Shown here: positions 1 through 10,547 of the stretch, piece after piece | Layout: the number at the start of each line of letters is the position of its first letter | Numbering within the stretch: the stretch's first letter is position 1 | Assembly (NCBI GenBank): GCA_025452255.1 | Contig: CP104974.1 | Coordinates: forward strand, 2,148,156 to 2,212,155 | Direction: 5' to 3' | DNA length: 64,000 bases | Source: Devosia sp. A8/3-2 | GTDB lineage: Bacteria > Pseudomonadota > Alphaproteobacteria > Rhizobiales > Devosiaceae | Made by a program: the position numbers and the translations under genes | Notes under the pieces: model-generated | What the model was told of the DNA's origin: nothing | The model's input: the letters and a program-made list of their open reading frames with translations, nothing else | Databases searched by the model: none

Positions 1-373
1 CGATTGCTGACTGCACGACGGTCCTCCGCCGGTGATTTCTGCCCGCAGACCGCGCGTCGCCGAAATGCGCAGTGCGAGCCGCCACCAAGTTCGATCATGC
101 TGTCGCGCGGCGCGTGCCGACGACACTCGGCCAGACTTTGATGGAGGAGGGCGAGGGGATTCCTTAACGCCGAGGCAAAACTTGCAGAAGGACCCTCTCG
201 GGGCCGGGCGTCCAGCGCCGCCAATAGTAGACGGCGTTGCGCCGAAAGCAGTGAGAAATGGCCGGCAAGCGACATGCTCCGAAGCATGTAACGCACCCAT
301 GTAGTATGGTGGGTTCTCGCTATGGCGCAGTTCCTCGTGTGAACTGAGCGGTTTCAATGGCTTAGCGGAAAGC
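1..373. other. non-coding stretch, no gene recognised
   Basis: No open frame here gives a recognisable protein. The one open frame of 90 codons (32-304) is arginine-rich, has no ribosome binding site I can see and resembles no family I know. The stretch ends at the 3' end of the minus-strand tRNA-Gln. Confidence 0.5.
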
Positions 374-447
374 TGGCTGGGGTACTAGGATTCGAACCTA
401 GGAATGCCGGTACCAAAACCGGTGCCTTACCGCTTGGCGATACCCCA
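374..447 (-). tRNA. tRNA-Gln (anticodon TTG)
   Basis: On the minus strand a 74-nt cloverleaf can be folded. The acceptor TGGGGTA pairs with TACCCCA, a G discriminator follows, and CCA is genome-encoded at 374-376. The anticodon loop carries TTG. The T-arm has an intact TTCGAAT loop, unlike the nearby tRNA-Pro. It is encoded opposite to the tRNA-Pro gene about 175 nt away. Confidence 0.95.
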
Positions 448-622
448 ACTGGCGCAGTTCGTACACGGTTTGATGGCGTTTCGCAACATGGCTGGGAGGG
501 TGTTGAAAAACGCGTGGCGAGGCGCTTGTGTGCCGCAGGAAGCATCGCTATAAAGCGCCCAATCACGACATGGCGCGACGGCATAGGCCCCGTGCCGCAG
601 ACCCGATTGTCGCGATCCCTGA

Positions 623-700
623 CGGAGTATAGCGCAGCTCGGTAGCGCACCTGCTTCGGGAGCAGGGGGTCGAGTGTTCAGAATCACTCTACTCCGACCA
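623..700 (+). tRNA. tRNA-Pro (anticodon CGG) with one extra base in the T-loop
   Basis: The acceptor CGGAGTA pairs with TACTCCG and is followed by A and an encoded CCA (698-700). The anticodon stem CCTGC/GCAGG holds a loop with CGG. The T-stem GAGTG/CACTC encloses eight bases (TTCAGAAT) instead of seven. Removing A680 restores the canonical TTCGAAT. The same CGAA-to-CAGAA change breaks many protein genes in this window, so the extra A is probably a sequence error, not a defective tRNA. A terminator follows at once. Confidence 0.93.
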
Positions 701-705
701 ATCAA

Positions 706-734
706 CCCCGGCCTTTCCAGAGGCCGGGGTTTTT
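706..734 (+). terminator. intrinsic terminator after tRNA-Pro
   Basis: A perfect 9-bp stem (706-714 with 721-729, CCCCGGCCT/AGGCCGGGG) with a 6-nt loop is followed by five T residues (730-734). It lies six bases after the tRNA CCA end and would end its transcript. Confidence 0.9.
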
Positions 735-1260
735 ACACCGACAGGTTTCCCCGAACGCGTTCTGGAGGCGTGTTTAGCCCACACCGAGTCCATCCCGTTG
801 TGAGTCGCTACTGAGGCTAGCTCTCAAACCACAACCTTGCGCCTGAAATCCTCCCGTGCCGCCATCAGCCGGGATCCGACCGATGGCCGAGGCGTCTTTG
901 GCATTCCGGGTCGCTCAGGACCTCAATATCAGTGACATGACGCTCGACAAGTACGTGGCCGACATTGTCCCCGGGCACCGAAGGAGGCGGGCACCTGCCC
1001 GCTCGGGGACGGCGCACCGAGTGGCGGCTTCGTTGCCGTCTGTCTTCTCAGCCCACGCCCGGTAGGCTCCTGATTTGGCGGGCGCGGAATGTCAGGAGCT
1101 CTTGGGACGACGCCTGGACTGAGACTTCCAGATTCGCCCAGATTGCACTTGAAGTGCGGAGATTAAGGTAAACCCCAAAGCAAAGTTGCGGACAAGTTGT
1201 TGGTAATATAACGTTGCTTTAGACTGTACTCGGTCGGCGTAGATCGGCAAGGAATGCGAT
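735..1260. other. intergenic stretch between tRNA-Pro and the polysaccharide locus
   Basis: Two short overlapping frames (856-1065, 965-1171) resemble no known protein, and I see no integrase or transposase. The last ~80 bases are AT-richer (TAATATAACG near 1205-1214) and probably hold the promoter of the epimerase gene. AAGGAA at about 1249-1254 is its ribosome binding site. Confidence 0.4.
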
Positions 1261-2210
1261 ATGAAGCAAGTACTACTTGCTGGTGGCTGTGGGTTTATCG
1301 GATCTCATCTGGCGGATCGCCTTTGCCGTCGTCAGGATATCACGCGCTTGGTGATAGTTGACAATCTATGGACCGGTCGGCTTGAAAATCTGGCTGCAAT
1401 TTCCGACCCGCGTGTCGAATTTGTACAGTCGGACGTGGAAACCTTCGCATCCGACACCAAGTTCGACGAAATCTATCATTTGGCGTCTCCGGCGTCCCTG
1501 CCTCAGTATATGACGCAGCCTTTGCGAACCATTTCGGCCAATGTCGTCAGCGCGCTCAATTTGCTCACGCTGCTCAAGCCGGGCGGCGTGATCGGCTACA
1601 CCTCGACCTCCGAAGTTTATGGCGATCCGGTTATCACTCCCCAACCCGAGACTTATCGTGGCTCGGTTGACTGCACCGGCCCCCGCTCGTCCTATGACGA
1701 GAGCAAGAGGTGCGTCGAGGCCATGCTGTTTGAAGCCCATCGCGTCCATGGGACGCGCGTCAAGGTGGCGCGCCTGTTCAATGTCTATGGTCCGCGCACC
1801 CGCCCCGACGATGGTCGCGCCGTCTCCAACTTCGTCACCCGGGCACTACAAGGCAAGCCGATTACTGTCTATGGCGACGGCTCCCAGACCCGCAGTTGGG
1901 GCCATATCGACGACATCGTGGAAGCGCTGGAGCGATATTTCTGGAGCGAGGGCACTGATTATCTGGCCCGCTCAATATTGGCAATGATCATGAAATTTCG
2001 GTGCTTGAAGTGGCTGAGTTCATCCAGAGCCATTTTCCCAAATCCACGATCGTATTCCTGCCGCCCGTAATGCAGGACCCGACTAATCGCCGCCCCGACT
2101 TGACCCTGTGCAACCAAATATTGCCGGGCTGGAAATGCGCCATCCCTTACGAAGAAGGGGTGCTGTTGAGTACGGAATGGTTCCGCAAGGACATGCTGAT
2201 CCCGGCATGA
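1261..2210 (+). CDS. NAD-dependent epimerase/dehydratase, UDP-glucuronate decarboxylase-like
   Basis: An extended SDR protein of about 316 residues that likely converts UDP-glucuronate to UDP-xylose, supplying a nucleotide sugar to the adjacent glycosyltransferases. The N-terminal NAD site is GGCGFIGSH (residues 8-16). The catalytic Tyr-Lys pair sits in SSYDESK, and GPRTRPDDGR and the YGDGSQTRS segment match the UXS subgroup. The frame breaks near 1968: the expected sequence NIGNDHEISVLEVAEF is encoded from about 1972 in another frame and runs to the stop at 2208-2210. Loss of one base in CTCGGCCCG would explain this. The start ATG is preceded by AAGGAATGCGAT. A 4,6-dehydratase or 4-epimerase role cannot be excluded, but the decarboxylase fits best. 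Confidence 0.85.
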
Positions 2211-2270
2211 TCGAGTGAATGTGGTCCAATTGCCATCGTGCGTCGCTGGCCAATATCTGTTGGAGCCTTG

Positions 2271-3102
2271 ATGTCAGAACAATCTGACCGGCAGGTTACG
2301 CTCATCACGCCGGACCGGTGGTCGATCCTCGCCCATCTCGGCGAAGTGTGGGCCAACCACGATCTCGTGGCGTTCCTGGTCTGGCGCGATATTAAAGTGC
2401 GCTATCGCCAAACCTTCTTCAGCGCAGCTCGGGCGCTGGTGCCGCCGTTTTTCACCATGGTAGTTTTCACCGTGATTTTCGGCACCTCGGTCAAGGTCAG
2501 GTCGGACGGACAGCCCTATTGGGCCTTCAGCATTTGCGCTGGCGGCTCGGAACTACTTTTCCCGGGCCCTCACCAACGCCGCCAACAGTGCCATCAACAA
2601 TGCCTCGCTGATCGAGAAGGTCTATTTTCCGCGCCTGTCACTACCGCTATCGGCGATCCTGTCACCGCTGCTCGATCTGGCGGTCGCCCTGACATTTTTG
2701 TTCCGGTACTGGCCATTGCCGGCATCATGCCCAGTGTGCGGCTGCCGCTATTGATTCCCCTGACGGCCATTGCCACGGCATCGGCCACAGGGCTGGGTGC
2801 GATTCTCGCGGCGCTGAATGTGCGCTATCGCGATGTCCGCCACCGGTTCCGCTGCTGCTGCAATTGGGTCTTTTGCCACGCCCGTGGTCTATCCGGCCAG
2901 CTCGGTTCCTGAAGCGCTGCGACCGCTGCTCGGGCTCAACCCCATGGCCGGCGTGGTCGAGGGTTTTCGCTGGGTACTGCTCGGCTCATCTACTAATCCA
3001 CGGCCGCTTGTAGCCGTCTCCGCCGTCACAGCTATAGCGCTGCTCGCCGGCGGCATTCTCGTTTTCATGCGGCTCGAACGCAGCTTTGCCGATCTCATCT
3101 AG
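2271..3102 (+). CDS. ABC-2 type polysaccharide export permease (Wzm/TagG family)
   Basis: This is the membrane subunit of an ABC exporter for a lipid-linked polysaccharide. The N-terminal part matches the family: LVAFLVWRDIKVRYRQT, then a hydrophobic segment FFTMVVFTVIFG. The next family block (RALTNAANSAINN...LIEKVYFPR) is present but in another reading frame. The C-terminal third (from about 2880) holds the TPVVYPAS and NPMAGVVEGFRW motifs and a last membrane helix. At least three indels break it, near 2540, 2698 (one T short in a T run) and 2845-2875 (again a T run). The intact length would be about 275 residues, usual for the family. ATG 2271 follows GGAG at 2262 and is better placed than the GTG at 2238. 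The ATPase gene follows 10 bases downstream. Confidence 0.85.
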
Positions 3103-3112
3103 GAACCGCTCC

Positions 3113-4364
3113 ATGCTGCCGGCAATCGAAGCTCGTGACATCGCCAAGCGCTATCGGCTAGGCCACAATGCCGGGGCCTCGACCATGGCCGAACTGCTCA
3201 GCGCCACGGCCAGCGCCATGCTGCCGAGCAAGCGGCGCAAGGCTCCAGGCAATGGCGTGCAGGACTTCTGGGCACTCAAGGGCGTTTCGTTCGAAATTGC
3301 CCCCGGAGAGGTCGTGGGCACGGTGGGAGAAAACGGTGCGGGAAAGAGCACCCTGCTCAAAATCCTGTCTCGTATTACCCCGCCTACGCATGGGTCAGTG
3401 AATTATCGCGGCCGGATCGGCTCATTGCTGGAAGTCGGCACGGGCTTTCATCCCGAGTTGAGCGGGCGGGATAATGTCTATCTCAGTGGCGCCATTCTGG
3501 GCATGCACAGAGCCGATGTGAAACGGCATTTTGAAGAGATCGTTGACTTCTCCGGGGTCAGAAGCCTTCATCGACACGCCAGTGAAGCGCTATTCCAGCG
3601 GCATGTATATGCGGCTTGCTTTCGCGGTGGCGGCCCATCTCGACACCGATATCCTGCTGGTGGACGAAGTGCTTGCCGTGGGCGACTACAAGTTTCAGCA
3701 GAAATGCCTCAATCGTATGGATTCCATCGCCCATGACGGGCGCACGGTGATCTTCATCAGCCATAGCCTCATCGCGATCCGGGCCATCTGCCGGCGCGCC
3801 ATATGGCTCGATCGCGGCACGATAGCTGCCGATGGGCCGACCGCCAGCGTCATTGCGCGTTATGCCGGAACTGAACATACCGGCGGCGGGATCGCGCGCG
3901 ATTGGCCTGATATGGACAAAGCGCCGGGCAATGCCGCGGTCCGCCTGCGCAATGCGCGGGTCGAGGCAGTTGGCGCCGAGCCGGGGGCCCCGATAGATGT
4001 GCGGCAGAGCTTCGCCATGAGCTTTGAATACGACAATCTGCGCGAGGGTGCCCATCTCAATGCGGGCCTCGTGGTAACCAACGAAGATGGTGTCGTGATA
4101 TTCGATGCCGGTCCCAATGAAGAGCCGATCGCAACGGCAATCGGCCGCCGCCACGAGCGCTGCGTGGTGCCCGGTGATCTCATGAACGACGGCACCTATC
4201 GGGTTTCCGTGGAGGTACGGGACCGGGGCGAAGTGCTGTTATCCATCCCCGATCTGCTCACCTTCGAAATTCTCGACAATCCGTATGGACGCTTTGGCTG
4301 GTACGGCAAATGGGAGGGTGCCGTGCGGCCACGACTGGACTGGACGAGCGAGAAACTCACATGA
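3113..4364 (+). CDS. ABC transporter ATP-binding protein with C-terminal carbohydrate-recognition extension (Wzt family)
   Basis: The ATPase partner of the permease just upstream, about 417 residues. Walker [10 protein letters not shown] is near residue 75, the signature YSSGMYMRL near 160, and Walker [14 protein letters not shown] follows. The H-loop is FISHS. After residue ~240 a second domain of ~170 residues follows, as in Wzt proteins, whose C-terminal domain in Escherichia coli O8/O9a reads the modified end of the finished chain. A single extra A at 3560 (GTCGAAGCC read as GTCAGAAGCC) splits the frame just before the signature motif. The stop overlaps the next start (ATGA at 4361). The two-domain layout suggests that the exported chain carries a terminal cap, and the next gene encodes a methyltransferase domain. 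Confidence 0.88.
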
Positions 4365-5922
4365 AGGTTTCCGTCATTGTCACCACCTATAATCACGCCA
4401 GATATTTGCGAGAAGCCCTCGAGAGCATCCGCGCGCAGACCTATTCCGCCGACGAAATCATCGTTGTCGACGATGGCTCCAGCGATCATCCCGAAACGGT
4501 CGTCTCCGAATTTGCCGGCGTCGAGATCATCCACCAGCACAATCAGGGTCTCTCCGCGGCACGCGACACTGGGCTCAAGGTCGCGCGTGGCCGCTACATC
4601 CTGTTCCTTGATGCCGATGATCGCCTCACCGAAATCGCCCCGGAAACGCTGGTCCGCCGCATTGAAGCGCATCCCGATTGCGGCTTTGTCTATGGTGCCT
4701 ACCGGCTTTTCGGCACACAGCCGGATTGGCGCAAGGAATGCGCTCTGCGGCCGATCGGACGAGACCCCTATCAGACGCTGCTGACGCAGAACTGCATCGG
4801 CATGCATGGAACGGTGCTCTACCGGCGGAATCTGCTGGCTGCCATTGGCGGCTTCGACACAGCGCTGCCGGCCTGTGAAGATTATGACGTCTATCTCCGG
4901 ATGGCGCATGGTCACGGTGTCAGTTGCGGGCCGGAAGTCCTCGCCGAATATCGCCAGCACGACAGCAATATGTCGTCCGATCTCGCCCGCATGAACAAGG
5001 CCGTCCGCCTTGTGCTGAGCAAGCAGAAGGCAATTGCCGACACCAACCAACTCTGGAAAGCGGCGCGCCAGCGCGGCCTGCGCTACTGGTTCGACTATTA
5101 TGGCTCAGCGCAACTGGGCCGCCTCAAGGCCGCTGTTCAGAACGGGTCAGCAGGTTGGCAAGTCATTCTCCCAGACCGCTTCGTTCATGCTGCCTTTTCC
5201 CGGTCCGGCCAGCCGGCTTATCGGCTCCGATCTCCGGCGCCTCCTGCGACGCCGGACCAAAGGCGATAGCCCGGCCGCGCGCGGTCCCTTTTCCGGCCTC
5301 GGCACCGAACGGGTCAGTACCGAATTTGGCTATGATCGCGGCAAGCCGCTCGATCGGCACTATGTCGAAGATTTTCTGGCGCGCCACGCGCAACTGATCC
5401 ACGGGCATGTGCTCGAAATCGGCGACACGGCCTATACAACCCAGTTCGGCGGCGACCGCGTGGTTTCAGCCGAGGCGTTTCACCGCTTCGCCGGGCAGCC
5501 GGGGGTTACCTATGTCGGAGACATATCCGGCGTGCATAACCTGCCGGGCGACACGTTCGATTGCATGGTCCTCACCCAGACACTGCACCTGATCTTCGAC
5601 ATGCCCGCAGCCATCGCGACGATCTGGAAGGCACTGAAGCCCGGCGGCTCCGTCCTCGTCACCGTTCCACTGGATCACCTCGATCGACAAGGGCGAATGG
5701 AATGCGACACGGTATTGGGCCATCTCGCCAGCCGGCCTGCGCAAGCTGCTGGAAACGCGGTTTGCCGCCAGCGACATCGTCGTCAATGCCTATGGCAACG
5801 TCCTTGCGGCGTCCGCCTTCCTCTATGGCTTTGCCGAGCATGAAGTGCGCCCGCAGGACCTCGACGTGGACGATCCGCTCTGCCCGGTCATCGTCGCGGC
5901 CAGTGCAAGGAAGGCCCTATGA
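4361..5922 (+). CDS. bifunctional family-2 glycosyltransferase/SAM-dependent methyltransferase
   Basis: About 520 residues. Residues 1-270 are a GT-A glycosyltransferase: [14 protein letters not shown] at the start, VDDGSSD for nucleotide binding, DADD as the metal-binding DXD, and GGFD and CEDYD in the acceptor region. Residues ~290-520 are a class I methyltransferase: HGHVLEIGD for SAM binding, [16 protein letters not shown], and [10 protein letters not shown], followed by [13 protein letters not shown]. Two indels interrupt it. One is near 5160-5180 in the linker, so the fusion depends on correcting that error. The other is an extra A at 5669 (CCCTGG read as CCACTGG), after which [10 protein letters not shown] and [15 protein letters not shown] continue to the TGA at 5920. 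It overlaps the genes on both sides by 4 nt. The likely role is adding and methylating a sugar of the exported glycan, possibly as the chain cap. Two adjacent genes remain possible. Confidence 0.75.
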
Positions 5923-6881
5923 GCACCCGCAGCGCCTTGGGCGGAACGGCGCGGACCGTCCGCCGCCTGCTGGGCACCGAGCGCCCGCTGATCCTGATGT
6001 ATCACCGCATTGCCGACCTCGACCACGACCCTTGGGAGCTGGCCGTATCGCCGGCCCGGTTCGCGATTCAGCTTGAGATCTTGCGCGCCAAACGCGATGT
6101 CGTGCCCCTATCTCGGTTGGTGGAACGTCTTGAGCGGGGGCAATCCGCTCCCCGCGCTGTCGCCATCACTTTCGACGATGGCTATGTCGATCTGCTGGAC
6201 AATGCCAAGCCTTTGATGGCGCGCTATACCTGTCCGGCCACCGTTTTCCTGCCGCCCGCTTTTGTAGGCCACCCCGGCGGTTTCTGGTGGGACACCCTGA
6301 CCCGGATTTTCTCGGCAACGCCGGACCTGCCTGCGCAACTGACGCTCGACCACGCCGGCAGGAGCACGGCCCGGGAAATGCGAGCCGATACACGCCGCAC
6401 CGTCCATGACGAAATCTGGGCCGTGCTCAAATTCATGGGCGACGCGGAGCAGGCAGGGCACCTTGCCACCACAGTGACATGGGCCGGCATTCCGGCCGAC
6501 GCACCCGCCAGCGATCGCTGCATGACCGAAGAGCAGTTGCGGAATTTTTCTCAGCCGGGCGTTTTCGACTTCGGCGCCCACACCATGAACCATCCATCGT
6601 TGCCGCAGCTCTCTGCATCGGAGCAGGCAGAGGAAATCAGCCGCAGCCGCAATGTGGATCGTTGAAACACTCGGCATCGAACCCCGGGGGCTCGCCTTTC
6701 CTTTCGGCGATTACAACAAGGAGACGCTGGCCGCGGCGCGATCGAGGCGGCGTACAGTTTGCCTGCACGACTGTTCCGGACGCCGTAAGGCGCCGCGCTG
6801 ATCGCTTTGCTATGCCGCGTGTCGCTGTTGGCAATCTGGATGCCGCCAGTTTCAGAACGTCTGATCGCCAGCCATGGCTGA
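5919..6881 (+). CDS. polysaccharide deacetylase (NodB homology domain)
   Basis: A carbohydrate esterase 4-type protein of about 320 residues, expected to remove acetyl groups from a glycan intermediate. Motif 1 TFDDGY (two Asp: catalytic base and metal ligand) is near residue 86. Motif 2 HTMNHPSL supplies the HxxxH metal site near residue 222. YHRI near the start is typical of the family. The frame is lost near 6650; the sequence then continues as IVETLGIEPRGLAFPFGDYN, with the family's FPFG motif, and is broken again near 6740-6790. The stop reached by the last frame (6879-6881) overlaps the next start at 6874. It has no signal peptide, so a cytoplasmic role during synthesis is likely. Confidence 0.82.
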
Positions 6882-7738
6882 GCCCCGGGTCAGCGCGATT
6901 ATCATCGTCTACAATGGTGCCCGCTATCTGGCCGAGGCGATCGACAGCGTGGTGGCGCAGAGTTTCCCCGATTGGGAATTGATCATCGCCGACGATGGTT
7001 CGAGCGACCGCAGCCTCGAAATCGCCCGCGACTACGCCGCTCGCCATCCCGGACGCATCCGCGCCATTGCCCACGCCGATGAGGCCAATCACGGCATGAG
7101 CGCCACGCGTAATCTGGGCATCGCCGCCGCTCGGGGGCGCTGATTGGTTTTCTCGATTGCGACGATATTTGGCTGCCGCACAAGCTAGCCGAACAGGTCG
7201 ACCTGCTCGATCGCCACCCCGACGCCCAGATGATCTATGGCCGCACCCTGATCTGGCATTCTCGGCGAACCGGCCAGACCGCTGACGATTTCTTCTACGA
7301 TCTAGGCACCGCACCGGACCGTGTCGTGGTTCCACCCGACCTGCTGACGGTCCTGCTGGAAAACCAGAGCCAAACGCCCACGACTTGCAACGCGTTGATG
7401 CGCAGCGCCTTCCTCCACGATCTGGGAGGCTTTGAGAGCCGGTTTCGCGGCATGTTCGAGGATCAGGTGTTTTTGCCAAGGCCCTGCTGGAGGCGCCGAC
7501 CTACATTTCTTCGCGCAATTGGGCGCATTATCGCCAGCACAAGGAGAGCTTCTCGGCCAAATCAGCCGGCAATGGCGGCGATGGCCGAGCGTATCTGGCA
7601 TTCCTCTTCTGGTTCGCCGCGTATGTCGTTCGCCGGACACCCCCGATTGGGCGTTCTCACCCAGCTTGCCCGCCTCGCAGCGCAAACATGCTGGGCCATG
7701 ATCAGGCCTCGCCGCCCCTCCGGCTGAGGGTTCGCTAG
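6874..7738 (+). CDS. family-2 glycosyltransferase
   Basis: About 288 residues with a GT-A fold. The start SAIIIVYNGARYLAEAIDSV, the ADDGSSD nucleotide-binding motif and FLDCDD (a DXD variant, DCD) are clear. GGFESRF and EDQVF follow in the acceptor region. Two indels break the frame: one C lost at about 7140 (CGCCTG read as CGCTG), which gives an early TGA, and one T lost in the run at 7471-7474. The last frame ends at TAG 7736-7738, touching the next start. The donor and acceptor cannot be told from the sequence. Confidence 0.8.
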
Positions 7739-8641
7739 ATGCCAAAGGTCTCCATCATCACCCCGGTCCTGAACGCCGAGCGCTTCCTGCCTGCGGCCAT
7801 AGAGAGCGTGATGGCCCAGACCGAGACCGACTGGGAACTCCTGCTGATCAATGACGGCTCGACCGATGCCAGCCCGGAAATCGCCGCGCTTGCCGCCGCC
7901 AGCGATGCCCGCATCCGCACGGTCTCTCGGCCCGCCAATGCGCGACACGGTGCCGCTGCGGCGCGCAATGCCGGCCTCGCGCTGGCCAAGGGCGAGTTCG
8001 TCGCCTTTCTCGATGCCGACGATCTTTACGAGCCGCATAAGCTCGAAACCGAGCTGGCCCTGCTGGCGGCCCATCCCGAAGCCGCAATGGTTTATGGTCC
8101 CACCCTATGGTGGCGCGACGGGGAGCGGCCCCGGCGCTGGGTCGAGCCGATGCACCGGCAGGCTAACCGCCTGCATAGGCCGCCCGCACTGGTCTCCAAA
8201 GTCATCCTGTCGCTCGATTGGCACGTGCCCTGCACCTGCGCGGTATTAATCCGCCGCTCGGCTATTGCCGAAATCGGTGGCTTTGAAGAGCAATTCACCC
8301 TTTACGAAGACCAGACGCTCTGGACCAAGCTGTTCCTGCACTATCCCGTTTTCATCCACGATCACTGCCTGTCGCGATATCGCCAGCACGAGCACTCCGT
8401 TTCCGCCGAGGCCATCAGGTCCGGGCAATATCAGCGCCATGCCGAGCATCGCTCCCGTGCGACATTTCTCGACTGGGTCGCGCAATATCTGGGTGACAAA
8501 TCGGCCCTCCGTCCAGCCTTGCGGCTCGCCCGGGCGCCCTATGCGCCGCCCGGCCTGCAACGCAGCGCCCACCTTGTCTATCTGCGCGCCAAGCAGGCAA
8601 CACGCCGCGTTGAGCGCTCCATTCGACGGTGGCGGCAATGA
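7739..8641 (+). CDS. family-2 glycosyltransferase (intact)
   Basis: An unbroken 300-residue GT2. KVSIITPVLNAERFLPAAIE opens the GT-A domain, INDGSTD binds the nucleotide, and FLDADD is the DXD motif near residue 88. IGGFEEQF and YEDQTLW follow, then RYRQHEHSVS, a motif shared with the other GT2 proteins of this operon. The C-terminal ~40 residues are basic. It overlaps the next gene by 4 nt (ATGA). This is one of few genes in the locus without a frameshift and gives a good reference for its codon use. The linkage formed is unknown. Confidence 0.9.
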   Translation: MPKVSIITPVLNAERFLPAAIESVMAQTETDWELLLINDGSTDASPEIAALAAASDARIRTVSRPANARHGAAAARNAGLALAKGEFVAFLDADDLYEPHKLETELALLAAHPEAAMVYGPTLWWRDGERPRRWVEPMHRQANRLHRPPALVSKVILSLDWHVPCTCAVLIRRSAIAEIGGFEEQFTLYEDQTLWTKLFLHYPVFIHDHCLSRYRQHEHSVSAEAIRSGQYQRHAEHRSRATFLDWVAQYLGDKSALRPALRLARAPYAPPGLQRSAHLVYLRAKQATRRVERSIRRWRQ

Positions 8642-9556
8642 CGCTCGTGACCGCGCTCATCGTCACCTACAATCACGCGGGCTTCATCGCCGCGGCCATC
8701 GATAGTGCACTTGCCCAGCAAACGAATTTCGATGTCGAGATCATAATCAGCGAAGACGCCTCGACAGACGGCACAAGGGCGATTGTGGAGGATTATGCAG
8801 CCCGCTTTCCCGGCCGCATCCGCCTGCTGCTGTCGGAGACCAATCTGCGCAGCAACGAAACCGTGGCCCGCGGCTTGCGTGCCGCCCGAGGGCGAGTTCG
8901 TCGCCCTGCTTGACGGCGACGATTGTTGGACGGCCACCGACAAGCTGCAGCGCCGAGCCGATTTCCTGCTGAACAATCCCGATTGCGCCGCCCATTTCTT
9001 CAACGCCACGATCATCCGGGGCACTACACCGGCCGACACCCTCTGGACGCCCCAAACCCAAGCCCGCCGTGTCGATCTGGCGCAAATCTGGCACGGCAAT
9101 CCCTATGCGACTGCCGCGGGAATGCTGCGCCTCGCCTCCATCCACGACGTACCCGCCTCGGTATCACGGCTTCTTCCCGCGTACCGATTGGCCGCTCTAC
9201 ATCCTCTGTGCGATTTCGGGCCTATTGGCGTTCGATCCCGAACCCGTCGCACTCTACCGGCTGCATGAAGGCGGCATGTTCAGCCCGCAATCGGAGGCGA
9301 GCAAGCTCGACAGTACTTTCGCCTTCCTCACCAGCATAGATCGATGCCTTGGCGGTCAATACCACGACTTGGCCCGCGCCGGCTGCTCGCGGCTGTTCTA
9401 CGATTGGGCCGAGGACTATCTGAGCAAGGACCAACCGCAATTATCACGGCAGGCTTTCGCCTATGCCCTGCGCGGCGGCGGCGTGGGGCAGATCGTGTCT
9501 GGGGCGCATTTGGCCGGCTCGGCTTGCGGCTCGCCAAAGCGTCGGTGCTTCAATGA
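8638..9556 (+). CDS. family-2 glycosyltransferase
   Basis: About 306 residues. VTALIVTYNHAGFIAAAIDS starts the GT-A domain, ISEDASTDGT is the nucleotide site, and ALLDGDDCW carries the DXD motif, here DGDD. An extra G at about 8890 (CGAGGC read as CGAGGGC) separates the first two parts. A second break near 9165 precedes YHGFFPRTDWPLYILCAISG and the ALYRLHEGGM motif. A third near 9500 is needed to reach the C-terminus GRLGLRLAKASVLQ and the TGA at 9554-9556, which overlaps the next start. The DGDD form with an asparagine/serine-rich acceptor region resembles rhamnosyl- and galactosyl-type GT2 enzymes, but specificity is not assigned. Confidence 0.8.
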
Positions 9557-10547
9557 GCCGTTCCCCCATCCTCGACATGCGCCATCGTGACGCCGTGAGC
9601 CGGCCTCCGCCCGATCAATCTGTGCCATTCTGGTCGGTGATGATCCCCACCTTCAACAGCGGCGATTATCTCAGGCAAACTCTGGCTAGCGTGCTGGCGC
9701 AGGATCAGGGCCCCGAGCGGATGCAGATCGAGGTCATCGATGATGCCTCCGACAGCGACGACCCCGCCGCCATTATTGCCGAGCTTGGCAATGGCCGCGT
9801 GCAATTCACCCGCCAGCTGCGCAATGTCGGCCACATCGCCAATTTCCACACCTGCCTGCAGCGCGCTCGCGGGCAGGTGGTGCACTTGCTGCATGGCGAC
9901 GACTCGGTCGAACCGGGCTTCTACGAAGCGCTGGAGCATGGCTTCCACGCCGTGCCTGAAATTGGCGCGGCATTCTGCCGGACCCGTTTTATCGATGAGG
10001 ATGGCCGGGATCTCGGCTTGACCGAACAGGAAGAGGACCATGCGGGCCCGCTGCCTGACCACAGGCGCGCTGGCGCGCGAGCAGCGCATCATGACGCCCT
10101 CCATTGCCGTGCGCCGCAGCGCCTACGTCGCGCTTGGGGGATTTGACCAGCGTCTCGTCTGCAGCGAAGATTGGGAGATGTGGGTTCGCATCGCCGCGCT
10201 ATCCCGTCTGGTACGAGCCCCGGCCGCTGGCAAAGTACCGCATGCATCTGCAATCCAATACCGGGCGCCACATCCGCTCGGGCGACGACATGGCCTATAC
10301 CCGTCAGGCCATCGATACCTTTGCCGACTATCTGCCGCCAGCAACGCGGCAGATAGTCATACCCACAGCAAAGCGAATCTATGCCCGTGCCTCGCTTGGC
10401 ATGGCGGACCGCATGCTGCGCTCGGGCGACATGTCGGCCGCACGGGCCCAGCTCTGGCAGGCCATTCGCCTCAATGCCTCGCCAGCCATTGTCTGGCCCG
10501 CCATCAAGATCATGGCACGAACCACGGCGGGAGCGCCCCAACGATGA
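9553..10547 (+). CDS. family-2 glycosyltransferase
   Basis: About 331 residues with a ~25-residue N-terminal extension before WSVMIPTFNSGDYLRQTLAS. VIDDASDSDD and LLHGDDSVEPGF give the nucleotide and DXD (HGDD) sites. TPSIAVRRSAYVALGGFD and SEDWEMWVRIA cover the acceptor region. The C-terminal ~90 residues are helical and include YRMHLQSNTGRHIRSGDD. Two frame breaks are seen, near 10050 and near 10205. The stop overlaps the next gene's ATG (10544). It is the fifth GT2 in the tightly packed operon, so the repeat unit of the glycan probably has at least five sugars. That is an inference. Confidence 0.8.

Noticed and set aside
32-304. 90-codon open frame at the start of the window
   Set aside because: Arg-rich composition, no ribosome binding site, no recognisable motif; open by chance in GC-rich DNA.
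856-1171. two overlapping short frames between tRNA-Pro and the epimerase gene
   Set aside because: No family recognised and no translation signals; I also looked for an integrase remnant next to the tRNA gene and found none.
6637-7479. 280-codon minus-strand frame across the deacetylase/GT2 junction
   Set aside because: The plus strand here encodes clear NodB and GT2 motifs; the minus frame shows none.
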